Assembly: GCA_010093705.1 (NCBI GenBank)
Contig: MU006098.1
Span: forward strand, 572,666 to 636,665
Length of the DNA: 64,000 bases
Source of the DNA: Patellaria atrata CBS 101060
Taxonomy: Eukaryota; Ascomycota; Dothideomycetes; Patellariales; Patellariaceae
Direction: 5' to 3'
The notes under the pieces: model-generated
Database searches by the model: none
What the model saw: the letters and a program-made list of their open reading frames with translations, nothing else
Told to the model about the DNA's origin: nothing
Shown: positions 1 through 11,946 of the stretch, piece by piece
Layout of the letters: each line of letters begins with the position of its first letter
Numbering within the stretch: the first letter of the stretch is position 1
Program-made: the position numbers and the translations under genes

Positions 1-428
1 GGTAATGCTCACAATGAGACAAGACGTACTGTATGGAAACAGCGTAACGAGTGAAGTCAAGTTCAAAACCGTAACATCCAAATCTATGGGTAAGATTGAT
101 GGTAAGAATAACTATGAAGAATCAAAATACATGCGTAAAGGAGCGTCCTTAAGTATTCCTTCTTCACAATCTTATTTTCCCTGACCAGCTGTGGTCAGTG
201 GCTAACACCTCTGTCCACTTCTGGACACTGGCCATGTTTGGTCAGTATGGGTCACTGCCCAGTACCTCTTGCCAACACTGGGCACTGGCCATGTCACGTG
301 ACCTCAACTTCCGTCCTAGTTGTTCCGATCCGTCGCCTGGTGCTACCCCCACCAGTGATGCATCCCTATCACTTTATAGCCGTAACATTTATATTCTTCT
401 AGTCTATAGTCGTTACATTTATATAAAT
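1..428. repeat. Dispersed repeat, copy 1 (runs off the window start)
   Basis: Bases 1 to about 134 are almost identical (roughly 97-98% by eye) to 33052-33185. After that the two copies drift apart, but related blocks return at about 295-390, matching 33283-33385. These include a TCACGTGA palindrome, the string GTTGTTCCG, a GTGCTACC..CC..GTGATGCA block and a final GCCGTAACA. Both copies have the same orientation. The left end lies outside the window. The element class is unknown; the CGTAACA tail would fit the end of an LTR-type fossil, but no polymerase or capsid gene is visible beside it. The near-identical part suggests a recent shared origin. Confidence 0.7.
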
Positions 429-660
429 TTCTCTTTTAAAAAAAATAATATTGATAATAAAATAATAAAAAATTAATTATATTATATATTTAAAGTTTAA
501 AATTTAAAATCTATATTATTATTTAATTTCAATTATATTTAATATAAAGTATTTATAATTTAGAATAAAAATTTTATATATATTAATATAGATTTTTTAT
601 TAATTCTTTTATAAGTAATATATTATATATTAAGAAACTTTATCTATTTATATTTGCTAA
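429..660. other. Extremely AT-rich block
   Basis: About 230 bases are built almost wholly of A and T (TTTAAAA, ATTATAT and AATAAA runs), with sharp edges against ordinary flanks. No gene is visible. In filamentous ascomycetes such blocks often mark repeats mutated by RIP (repeat-induced point mutation). The block directly adjoins the dispersed repeat copy, which supports that reading; RIP itself is an inference. Confidence 0.6.
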
Positions 661-2346
661 ACTCTATACCAACATGGTTTAAATGAACCCCCTTCTTGAC
701 TTAGAAGGTGGTGACAAAAGGAAAACATTATAGTACCTTACTGGGCTGGTTCTTTTCAGTTGGGATTACGAACGTTCTGTATTCAGTATTATTTGCCACG
801 CCCTGAACCGCCCTGGCACAGCGGTTCGTAAGCGCCGGGGTAATCACGCGCCCTCGCAAATAATCTTCACCTCAGCTTTCACCACGTTGTTTTTTCTTCA
901 TATCTATTCAAACCTTCATCTTGCTCTGATCTTATCCTGCTCTCGGACACTCCTATGGGGTTCAAATGGTCCTAGAAGCTCATTACCGTATATCCTTAAA
1001 ATGACGAGTCCTATGCGCTGAGGATGTGTACTAGGCACCACCATGGTACTGTATTTACAGCAACGACTTGTTAGATGGTGTGGCCTTACGAATGGCTAAG
1101 GATGAGATATCCCTGACACTGTCTTCTCCCATCTCTTTGAGTTTGTCCGGTTTTTGCATTTCGTCGCTTGCTTGTTTTCTCCTAATGTCATACGGGAGTC
1201 CTTTTGCAAACACATGGGGAAGAGATGAGATTGTTGTATTCAAACATTTTAAATTTTTTTGAGGTTAGCAAAGTTGCATCGGGATTGTGGAGAGAGACCA
1301 CTCATCCCCGGAGACGGTTATCAGCCTCGAGGCATCTCAAGAGGAAAGGAACTTAGATTTATTAGCTCATCGTCAAGTTCTCTCCTACTTACGTTGCATT
1401 TCTTGGTCTTCTGACGTCCTTTTGCTTGGATAAAAATCAAGAGGTTGGATCCATTTTTAGCTTACGGGATGGAACTCCCTTAAATGCATTTTTTGTCTGC
1501 TGGGAATTTATACTAATATATAGTTCTAGCTCTCAAATTCATCCATCTCCACCTCTCATCTCTTCTTTTGTCCCGGTGAACGCCTTCTGCCTTATACCCT
1601 AGCTATTGTGTTCTGACTGGTCCTCCCACTGTCGGGTCTCACCTACCTCACCCGAGTCCCTCCCCTTCAATACTTTCTCAACCGTCTGTGAGCCATTTCC
1701 AGAAATGCTCCTTGTCTTCAGGCAAATATACCTATCTTTACTATGTGGGACGCTGCAATAGCATCTTGAAAGATAAAATGCGAAAATGCATGACAAGAAA
1801 CTTCACCATTTCCTGATTGGAAATCCTGATATTTAGGTGCGGATTCAACTCTGTTACCTTATCACCCATTTTAACTGTACTACTACCTTAGGCAGATTTG
1901 GCCAATAAGGTAGGTCTACTTATGAAACAGTTCCCTTCCTTAGAGACGTAACGCTCCCGTGTGAGTGAATCGTTCTGTCCCTTTACATCATGTCGTATCA
2001 TCAGGCCTTAGAAGCTCTTTCCTCGAGCTTTTTTATCTCCCATAGTGATTCTAATCACTCGTTTTCATATTCAGTGTTTTCCATTGTCTTCTCAGCATTA
2101 CAACACCACTGTCTATCCACATATTCTGCGAGCCATTCATTTTTACATCCGAGGTCGACATTTTAAAATACATTCAATCAATTGCAAGCTAATTTTGCTA
2201 CACACAATCCAATTATCGTAATTACCAGAGCATCAATTTTCAGTTGCACTACACGTAACTAGAGGTCATCACCTCATAAAACTAAGTCAGGTCTCATCCC
2301 TTCCAACGCCCTTTTGGATATTCTATTTGCACCTCTTTTAGTCACA
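661..2346. other. Gene-free stretch upstream of the UIM gene
   Basis: Only short overlapping reading frames of 60-65 codons occur on both strands (around 1055-1262 and 1599-1796). None has a recognisable motif or a convincing splice context. The last few hundred bases probably hold the promoter and 5' leader of the gene that starts at 2347. I see no tRNA or repeat here. Confidence 0.5.
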
Positions 2347-5300
2347 ATGATGGAACGAAAGAATTTTAGGAAAGAAAGGAGAGGCAGGAATGGTATCCAG
2401 TTTCCTGGCCTAGAAGAGATTTCCCCGCCCGAGACCGGCACCTTACCTGTTAGGCAAAGAAAACAACGAGGTTTTCAAGACCATTCATGTCCACCAATCC
2501 TCCTCCAGAGTGCCCAGAATCGTGACTGGCCCGATACTGTTCTTTATTCCATCGAGAGGAGCACCCAAAAATCGAGGCGCTCCCACTATGACAGCGCGTA
2601 CTATGACTACGAGCCCGTACCCTCCCCATTACGGATATCCATGACTCCCGACAAACCCTCCTTGGATACAGACTGGAAGTCAGTATGCCCACCCGGTCTA
2701 GATCGCAAATGTTACCGCAATAGTTTCCACCCACTCTGGATCCGTAGTCAAATCATGAGGCATAGAGACGTGCATCCAATTCACGGTCCTAAGAGTCCTA
2801 AACAGAGAAGGCCATTCCACTCATCTCACTCACAACTATGGATACCTATACTTAGGCTCAAACAATCCAAAAGCGTGAAGAGCGAATACGATAAGATGGT
2901 GAGGCATAAATGGGCATACGAAAGGTTTGTAGCAAACCAGTTCCGATCTCTACTGCATAGTGAAGATGAAGAGCGTGACGAAGAGGATTTAGATGATTAT
3001 GAGGACGAGAGTCAAGAATATTGCCAAGAGTCGGAAAGGGAAGTTCTCTCAGGATCAACGGAAGAGGAAGATTACGAAGAAGAGAGAGCAGAATACATAG
3101 AAGAATTGCCCGAGCCAGTCGTGCCCTTGAAATCTACCGAGATCAAACCACCCCAGGAAGAGAGGAAAGATAGCGCCTTCATAACCGAATCCGAATTTCC
3201 GTACACTTTCAGGTACAAACCCGCAAATGACCCACAACCACCAAATCCAGAATCCGATATGACAATTGTAACTCCGGAACAGGTTGAAGCACGTCCTCAG
3301 GAGTTAGAGTTACATTCTAGGCTAAGGCGCATGAAAGCTCTCTCAGCTCAACATAAATGTCTGTTCTCGACTTTTGATGATTTCCACGATAGTCTTCTCA
3401 CTAGAATCAGATGGGGTAAGCTACGCACAGAGGAAATCACAAATAAGTTATTCGACATGGGAAAGCCCGTCCTCTCAGACTATGATCCTCTACTTCCATT
3501 GTATCGCGTGAACAAGACTGGTTTCCAGCTGGAGCTAAAAGATAAACGACTGGATGCGGCCGAGTACCTCGACAGCAAGGGAATGCACTCCGCGGGGTTT
3601 CTTTGGCGAAAATACAGACGCTCGTTCCAAATGAATGATGAAGTTGTCCAAAATGGTCTCCGCGTTAACCCTCACAGGTGGTTCCGCGACTTCCCCACTG
3701 TCCACGATGACGAAGTAGATTCGCACTCCGGGCTTGAGAGGATGGGACATAGTCGTGGAGATATACTTGGTACCCATATTATGATGGGATATAAACTCGA
3801 GCGGGAAGTTGCCTGGGTGGAGAAATTATGGAATGTTTTGCATAAACAGCACCATGAGAACGTTCAAAGAGCATTGGACCTTTATCAGCTACATCCGGAC
3901 ACAAATATCTGGACATTATGCCGGAAGAATCCAAATGATTCGCTTTATCATCTAGAGAGAGTCTGGAGATTCACAGCAAGCCTTCTCACGTACCGAGTAA
4001 CCTCACTGCAAAAGCAACTCCTGGCAATATCAAAATTACATCTTCAGTATCGCCCTCGGAATATCAATGAGGCGAAACAAAAAGCACTCGGAGTCCTTCG
4101 ACTAGGTACGTGTCAAACTACTATTCTGAAAATGGTACACAATCTAGATTCGCAGGAAAAGAACGGGGGCTGCAGGGTCTGGGATTGCTACGGCCCGCAA
4201 AACTGCTGGGATATAATCAGTCATATCACCGAATCAGATAAAGTGAAGATGTCTTTTGCGCCAATGTCTGGGGGATTACCCCCTCCTCCTCAGGACGTAG
4301 CAATGGGGCCTAACGGCTTTCAAATACAGAATTTGCCTATTATTCCAGATTTCGCTGCGTTGGAAGCACTAAAAGCGGACCGCGAGAATGCCGCGGGTGG
4401 CGATGACAATGACAACGGCTTCAAAAGAGGACGGATGCAGGCGCCCTCAGCATCGCACTATAAATTCAGTGCGGTTGCTTGGGGTGCGAAAGAAGCGGAT
4501 GATCAAGGCGATATCAGCAACCAATCGTTACGGGACTTTTCGCCTGCGCCGTGGAGGGATGAGAGTGATGTTTCGGAGGGTCCAGCGCCCAAGTCTAAAG
4601 GTGCGGACAAGCAACGTGCTGGACTACCCGGAGGATCATCTCGCTCTAGTACACCGCACGGTCGGGAAGCAGACGCGAGACGCACTTCCAAGGTGAGGAA
4701 ACATGTCAGGCCTACGGGTAAATCTCTGTCGAAGAAGCTGAAATGTTCGCTACCGAGCGTCACAGAACCCTTACCAGGGCAACCAATCCCGGAAGGATTT
4801 GAAAGAGCGAAAGAGATATTCACGAGGATTATCAGAAAACTTGACACTTCCGACGCTGCAACAGATTATACCGAAAATATTCGCCAATTTGAGACCGGTA
4901 AGCACCTATCCAGAGTCGGAAAAGGAAAACTCTTGCGTATCAACTAACTTGCTAGCTACCCTCACCCTCGATGAATTGTATCATGCCTCGATGCCTCTTA
5001 TATACGAACACAAAGACGTCATTGACGAGCACGACGAGTTGATCAAGGCAATATATGAGTATTCTCAACGCCCAGTTCCTAGGGAGGATATAGCAAGGGC
5101 AAGATATCGTTCTTGGATTGCGTACTATTATCAACCTGTCACGGAAGATGTATTAGAGGAAAAGCAAAATGTGCTGCAAAGATTACTAGGGGATAACTAT
5201 ACTGAGTATCTGACCGCAAACACAGACTGTGAAGCCGCCGTTAGAGAGCGGCGCCGTGGAATCCGCGAGCTCATCAAAGCAGGTATGTTGGCAGTGTCTC

Positions 5301-8300
5301 CATGTATTTCACCCAGAGATATTATTTTCGTCTAACGTGGGGAGCAGGGGGAAATACTGAACCCTCAAGAAAAAGGGAAGATGATGCCTTAGAACGTCTC
5401 AAGCATATTCTCAACACTGACGAAAAACGTGCGGCCCATCATGACTGGGCTCACAAAACCGCCATAAATCGTTATAGTGGGACAGCTTACTCTCGAATGT
5501 CACGTAAATGGAAAGCCAAACAGCTGAAGCCGCAAAATGGGGAGAATGCTTCCGAGAAGTCTCGTGCAATGGTATCCACTACTACATCACCAATACGTAG
5601 TACTCACGCTATAGCTCATAACCATAGGAGCACGATGGTACCGTATCTTCTTTGCGCAGGAGCATCACTTTCGGACCCGCAATCAGACGCAAGGCCAACA
5701 CAATCGAACTCCCCGACTGTACCTGCGGATCGATCTTCCTCCGACGAGATGCCTGCAATTCTAGAAGCTAGGGCTCTATTGGAAGATGCGCTCAAAGATG
5801 TTCTAGGCAATGAATGGAGCGAATATGAACATGCTTGGAAGGAATACTTACAGGGTAGGACTATAAAACTACAAAGCTACAAACCTCACTCAAAAACTGC
5901 ATTATTGCTTGTCGTTCATTACATAATTGGAACGAAGACCCTTTCAAATCGACGTGAGCTGACATACCTTTCAAAGATTCTAATCAATTAGAATTTTATA
6001 CCCGGATATTTGACTTTTATGCTCGAGATGGTTTTGAAGGCCTTCATAAGGAGTATCTCACCAGCCGAGGCTTTGCCCCTAATCCCGATGCCGAATCAGC
6101 AGTGCTTCCACTTGCTGATGGCGACGATAAAACTCTCAGCGCGACTACCGAGAGAGGGACGTTGAAAGGGACGGATTTAGACATAGATGACATAAGAAAA
6201 GCTTTTTTACAGCACTATCCGGTCTATATGCGGTTCTATGAGGATTGTAAGAAAGGTAAAGAATCTGTCGAATCGAAACTCCCGGGTCATGGCGGTAGAG
6301 ATGGGTAATTTAAACCCTAGATTTGCTAACAGACTCTCATTATTAGGTAAACTCACATTCAAAAAATTCGATGAAGAGGGCAAAACAATGTGCAAAGACA
6401 TCCTTGATCCCGGTCGGAGAGACACTGCGCAGAAAACGCATCGAAAAGTCGTTCAAAGCTTTACCGGTCCTGAGCTGTATAATAAGAGGAAGTCATTATT
6501 CTTGGACTCAAAGGTAAAACCTGAGGATTGGGCTAAGATTAACTCGGCACTGCATCCAAAAACCGAATTACCGATGAAGAAGGTGTTTAGTGGTGATGAC
6601 TGGAGTATCTGGATTGACACACTAGTAGGGTGGCATGATAGTGAGTGCAACATTATTTCTGAGCCCGTTACCTGACAATTATCTCCCGATCAATCGTCCC
6701 CTCAACGTGAACCAGTTTCGAAAAACGCAAACGGGGTATTGGTGAAACCAAAATAAATCTTCTAACAATATATAGAAACGATAAGCTATGAAATGATACA
6801 GACGGCACTATCCCTATGTTTCAGTCCATATCAGATACGACTCTTCAATGCCCACTTCAAGGCGGTCACTGAACACTTACATCTCGGGGATGAGAATCCC
6901 CCACAGCCTCAATCTCAGAACCCAGATAGGGAAAATACAGCTAAGACACCCGCGCATGTCGCCTACAAACGTGCAGAAGAGCTTTCTGCACTCTCTCCCA
7001 CAACTCAGGAGATTCTGCGAAAGTGGTTGGGAAATACTCTGTGGCAACGATGGGTTAGGTCTTATTCGCGCTATATTTCTAATCAGTTAAACCAGGAGGA
7101 TTTTACAAAGCAGCTAAGGAAATTCCTGACTGACGAACAACTCGAAAGATCCCAATTACATGTTGAGGTTATTAACATGCGGGTAAGGAAAAGGAACGAT
7201 TCTCAATCTGAGACTTCATCCACAGAGGAAGAACAGGGCGTAGAGGGGCATGATGAGTTTTCCGACATTAGTGGCCAGGATGAACAGAAGCGTGAGGAAT
7301 CGGAGCCCCCTACCCAACTCCATGGTAACCTTGCTCTAGTAATGATAGGACGAAGAGAAAAAGAGATGCAGGATAGAACTGCTCGAAAGAAAGCTTCAGT
7401 GAAGACAATGCGAAGGCAAAGAGAAGCGCTTGATGAAAGTAAGCGCACTGAAGCTATGGCTGGACTTATCGCGTTGAAAAAAGAAGCGACCGAGCGGGGA
7501 CTCCACCGAGGAGAAAGCCCCAGTTCAAGCTCGGATTCGAGCGAAGAAATTCCCCTTGCACTGCTTCGAATCCCTTCCGACCCACAAGTTCTGTCCGACC
7601 CACAAGTTCTTTCCGACCCACAAGTTCTTTCCTACCCACAGATTCCTTCGGACTTATCCGACTTCAACGATAGCAAAGATGCCGAAGACATATCATCTTC
7701 ACGCATATTATCTATCAACCAGGAACTTCACCGTCTAAACGTGGATCCATATATGCAAAAGGCTGGGTTTCTCGACTCTCCCCGAGTTCTGCTTACAGAC
7801 AGGAACGATCGTGATGTAACTCTCCAAAATCATCTGTCTGGGCCACCGCAGGAGGAACGGGACACGGAGCTTGAGGATTTCAGGCAACCGATTGAAACAA
7901 GAAGTGTACAGAGAGCAAACGATCAAAGGGACGACTCGAAGCGAACTTTGCAACAAACCTCCAGCACTAAAACGCTTGAATATAATGCTGATGATCTTGT
8001 TCTTATTGCTTGGCACAGTATCCTTGACCGCCGTTCTCGTGACCGAGTCCAGCGTTGGGAATCGATGGTACTATCCGGTGCTTACGATCGCTCCCTAGGT
8101 CAGCAATTTGAGGACGCCGCAGACAATGAGCGCAGGAAAAGGCTCGAAATCCTACAACGCCTAAATGGGCGCCAATTTGCTACACAATTGTTTTCAGAAG
8201 TCCAGTTTGCATGCTACTATCCCGATCCTCGTCAGTCGCGTAATCCGGCCCATGCGCACTGGAGCGAGCCCAAAAGGGGTCTCTTCGGTGTCATGGCAGA

Positions 8301-9852
8301 CACAGCACTACGTGTTGCTCGGTTTGAGGATGAGCTCTTTGATGCAAAAAAGAGGGGCGAGGGTGTGGTAGACACTACTAGCCTAGAAACGAGTAAGGAT
8401 ATTGTTATGGACTTGTTGAAGCAAATTGTTAACACCTTCGTCGGTCGTAATTGTTTTAAGGAAGAAGTTAAATCCGTCAGCAAGCAGATACGAGAAAGTT
8501 TGAAGGAAACAGAGGGGATGGATGTTCCCGGTGGGCTGATTCCGCAGTCGGGATTGGATCTCTCTACCATGTCTGACGAGGAGCAAATTTCCTATGCGGT
8601 GGAATTATCGATGCGGGAAACACAACCATCTTCAGAGCCAAAATATCAAGCTCGGAAGGTTGAACGGGATGAACGCAAATTAGAGCAACGCTTCGACGAG
8701 TTTTTCCCCATAGAAAATGACGAAGACCAGTGTTCAACTGAGTCTGACGAGGACCAGTATCAAGTTGAAGAGGACGAAGACCAATATCAAATTGAAGATG
8801 AACCGGGAAGCGATATTGACTTAGATTGTGTGGACGAGGACGAGCTGGAAAGCGATACCGACTTGGACTTTCTGGATGAGGACGAGCAGATCGAACGCGC
8901 TCTGGCTTTATCTCTCGAGATTCAGGAATCATTCCTATCGGAGCATGCAGATTCAGGAGAAGAAGTCGGACAGAGCGAGAACGAAGCTGAAGAAGACCCA
9001 AAAAATTCTTCTTTGTCCATTTCACCTTCTGATGATGGTGGATCGGATAAGGAAAATCAGCCTCTACAAAGGACATCGAAAGCGAACAAGGGAAAGGGGA
9101 ATGCAAAGGTCGAAGTCTCTACATTCACAGCAAGTAACGCACCGATCACACCAGAGAACACTTCCCTACAGCCCTACGACCCATATGACTCAAGCGATGA
9201 GGAGCTGAAAAAGGCTCTAGCCTTGAGTCTGTTAGAGGACAGCTTTGAAGTCAACCAGGATAAAGCGCAGGCTGGAATGGCCGAGAGGACACCACTCCAA
9301 AGTGTAGGAAATAGGACTCCTAGCGCGAACGAGCATGCTCAGAAAGACGAGGTCCTTAGTCAGTCAGATGGAGCTGCGGATTTGGACAACAGTCCTCAGG
9401 AAGCGGATACTAGAAATCGGGAGTCGGATCTACATTTTGAGGGAGAACCGGAACGAATTTCCATGGTGGGAAATACAGAAACTACGAGCACTGCGGCGGA
9501 TTTAGGTCCCTTGGAGAAGGATAAAACTTCTCCAAATTCTTCTATGCAGATACAATACCAACAGAACCCGCATTCACAGCCTGATTCAGGCGATAATGTC
9601 ATTTATTCATCGCGCGACCGTTTGCAAGCCCCTCCGGAGTCTCGAATTTTATCATCAAGCCCGCGTGAAGAACAGCAACCTTTGACATCCACTTCTCCTC
9701 CACACTCTCCTCGATCTCCGACTGCTCAATTCGCTGTAGCTTCTTCCAGTCGGGGGTTACTCACCTCCGCGGCGAGGAAGCGAAGTAGGTCGGGGAGCGG
9801 TAGCAATGACGAGGAGAATGATGAGATGGGGAAGAAGAGGAAGACATGGTAG
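2347..9852 (+). CDS. Giant acidic protein with three ubiquitin-interacting motifs
   Basis: Six exons join in phase: 2347-4897, 4956-5282, 5348-5854, 5992-6255, 6347-6640 and 6776-9852, giving 2,339 residues. Each intron (58, 65, 137, 91, 135 nt) has a GT donor and AG acceptor; four show a CTAAC-like branch site. Every junction splits a codon after its first base, and all five joins stay open, which argues strongly for one gene. The C-terminal part has three UIM-like helices at residues about 1915-1931 (core ISYAVELSMRE), 2017-2033 (IERALALSLE) and 2122-2138 (LKKALALSLLED), set between Asp/Glu-rich stretches. UIMs bind ubiquitin, so a role as a ubiquitin-chain reader or adaptor is inferred. 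A lysine/arginine tail ending GKKRKTW could be a nuclear signal. The N-terminal 850 residues are charged and match no family I recognise. The start is the first of two adjacent ATGs at 2347/2350. Confidence 0.72.
7579..7650 (+). repeat. 18-bp coding minisatellite (DPQVLS units)
   Basis: Four head-to-tail 18-bp units start at 7579, 7597, 7615 and 7633. The first three differ by about one base and each encodes DPQVLS; the fourth is degenerate (YPQIPS). The unit is a multiple of three, so copy number can change without breaking the frame. It lies in the last exon of the UIM gene, just after a serine-rich segment. Confidence 0.85.
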
Positions 9853-10278
9853 ACTTATGGGTGTTGCAAATGGAAATGAAAAATGGTGTTGGAGAATTCG
9901 GATCAGGCTATCAGTTGGTTGTATCATGTTGATACAAGAAGTAGTTTGATTGGGGATGCATTGCTGCTGTACAACGTTGGGTAATGACGAAATACCCATG
10001 GGGTTAAATTATTGTACCTTCCGTAGATAGTGTCTTTCACTAAGATTTGGTATGATCAATGAAAAAAACTGCCATTTCCTGGTGTTTCAATTACTTCCAC
10101 TAAAAGTAGAGATGGTTCCATTCGTAGTTCTAAGGGGGTAAAGAAACGGAACAAGTGCAACTTGGGCGAAAGGGAAACTGATATAATAGATATCATTGGG
10201 TGGTATGAGAACTGCAAAAACTTAGGATTATAAAAAACCGAAAAAAAAAATGGGCAAAAGTTTGATTTTCATTTAAGC
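9853..10278. other. 3' flank of the UIM gene
   Basis: This short stretch lies between the UIM gene stop and the tRNA-Arg gene. It holds no gene I can support. An A-rich run (AAAAAAAAA near 10242) lies just downstream of the tRNA's 3' end, reads as a T-run on the minus strand and could serve as the RNA polymerase III terminator. Confidence 0.45.
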
Positions 10279-10360
10279 TGAGCCTGCCAGGGGTCGAACC
10301 TGGAGTCTCCTGATATCGACGTAATCGTAGTCAGACGCGTTGCCATTGCGCCACAGGCCC
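10279..10360 (-). tRNA. tRNA-Arg (anticodon ACG) with a 10-nt intron
   Basis: On the minus strand the acceptor arm GGGCCTG (10360-10354) pairs with CAGGCTC (10286-10280), with discriminator A at 10279. A T-arm with loop GGTTCGACCCC and a five-pair anticodon stem (10331-10335 with 10309-10313) are clear. The loop reads CT-ACG-A, giving anticodon ACG at 10328-10326. An extra 10 nt at 10324-10315 sits one base 3' of the anticodon, the canonical place for a tRNA intron. Without it the molecule is 72 nt. ACG is read as ICG and decodes CGU/CGC/CGA arginine codons. Confidence 0.93.
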
Positions 10361-10499
10361 TGCAATTGTTGGGGTTAGTTGGTGCAAGTCTCTCAATAAC
10401 TAAAAAGCTTTTTCGCTAAGTATAGCAATCGAGCCTATCATACTGCCAAGCGTTTAAGCGAATCTAGTCTATCTTTACTTTGAACTATAAAGGCGTGCC

Positions 10500-11391
10500 A
10501 AATATCTTTGTTTGCGTACTCTACAGCTATTCGCATACTTAAGACTATGTATCCCCGATATATATAGAGGAACTAAGTAATATTCTCTGAATTTCAACGA
10601 ATGATCTAAAATTTAACAGTTATAAGCCCGGCTAGCCTTACAATTTAATTACTTCCCTCGACTTTCGCACGTACTAAATACTGCTGCTACCTTACTAGGT
10701 ATTATCTTCCGTCATTACCGGCGACGTAACCACGGGATTCGGCTCGTCGTATCTGACGATGTAAAAGAACCAGAACATCGGCCCCTAAATTTGGCCTTTA
10801 GTATCGGATGCCTCGCACAGCATCACTCGTCAACAGCTATCTGTACGGACTGATCTACGGTCTCGTCAGGTTATCCGTACAGCCTCAGTATCGGCCTCCA
10901 CGGTAGTCTCCAATTGTCTGTTCAGATTCGTTCGGCCACGTCTTCGGCCACGTCTTCGGCCACGTCTTCGGCTATCTGTTCAGCCTCGTTTTTGGCTTCG
11001 TCAACGGCCATCTGTTTAGCCACGTTCGGCCTCGTCAACCACCATCTCCGATCCTCCCCGACTGCCACAACTACCCTCACCGGCTCTGTACGGCGTGCTC
11101 CACGAATCTGTCTACGGGCCCACACCGCATTGAATACCATAAGCATGAATATAGCACACACCACGTTGAATATCTTAAGTCCACTTAGAGCTCGCACCAC
11201 TGCTATAAGTCGAGCTGGATGCACACAGGTTACGGGTAAGGTATACTAGAATAGTAAGTTATACGGTTATAGCATCTTTGGTTCAGCTTCCCTATAGCTA
11301 TCGAAGCTGGAAGGGTGCACCACTCGACCCCCATACATAGAGCACTCAAGCAACATTCCCTGGTTTTGACGAATAATCTGAAAATTAACAC
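10500..11391. repeat. Decayed element bounded by two diverged direct repeats
   Basis: About 120 bases near 10500-10620 resemble, in the same orientation, about 120 bases near 11270-11391. The best shared stretch ends ACGAAT.ATCT.AAA.TTAACA. Many differences are C/T or G/A, with the left copy the more AT-rich, as RIP would produce. Between them lies GC-rich, low-complexity sequence built from CTTCGGCCACGT- and GGCCTCGTC-like words. No protein gene is supported. The layout resembles a small terminal-repeat element, old and decayed, sitting next to a tRNA gene, but the class is a guess. Confidence 0.45.
10931..10978. repeat. 12-bp tandem repeat
   Basis: Three perfect copies of TTCGGCCACGTC lie at 10931-10966, followed by a degenerate fourth. 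Related words recur to about 11040. Open frames on both strands here come from the repeat and are not taken as genes. Confidence 0.85.
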
Positions 11392-11946
11392 GTCGCCTTC
11401 AATTTCATATCAACTAGTTTTATCTCTGTCGCCTTGACCATTTTGGAAGGGAAACATTCCTTCTTAATCCATTCTATTGGGTAACATTGCGGTTTTGGGA
11501 CTCGCTATAGGGACGGAAACCAAATTCCTGACGTTGAGAATACTTAACAACAAGTATCAATGTATGCTCAAGGACTTTAGAATACGTAGATAGCCTCACT
11601 TTAATAATCCCAGTCTGTCTAGCGTTAGTATCCAATCATTTGATCTGTAACATGGAGCTCATGTTTTCGAGTCTGATTTTGGTCCGGGCATCCATGTGTT
11701 CCGGTCTTTTCCACGAGGTACTGAAAGTAATGTTGGGTTCTAATGTTTTCTTAGCCATTATTCCGTCCAAAATACTACCAGTAACTACGGTATGTCACTT
11801 CCCTGTTCTTCATGAGCGTGCACTAGTGCTTGTAGTTTAACAATGTTTGTCACATAATATCTCCACAATACAGGTTGTCCACTATATAGAGAGCCTCCTT
11901 CTGGAGACAACCTTCTTTCGAATTACCAATATCCAACATCATAATC
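11392..11946 (+). promoter_or_regulatory. Upstream region of the first 2EXR-like gene
   Basis: This is non-coding as far as I can see. A TATATA box-like word at 11883-11888 lies about 60 nt before the ATG at 11947, the only promoter-like element noticed. A 66-codon frame at 11640-11840 has no family signature. Confidence 0.35.

Noticed and set aside
2347-9852. A row of five broken or frameshifted genes
   Set aside because: Every break coincides with a GT-AG intron with consistent phase, four with a CTAAC-like branch site; one spliced gene explains all.
10931-10978. CRISPR-like array
   Set aside because: Units are contiguous 12-mers without spacers in a eukaryotic genome; it is a plain tandem repeat.
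10914-11249. Overlapping frames of about 100 codons on both strands
   Set aside because: They arise from the 12-bp tandem repeat and related low-complexity words; composition and lack of motifs argue against coding.
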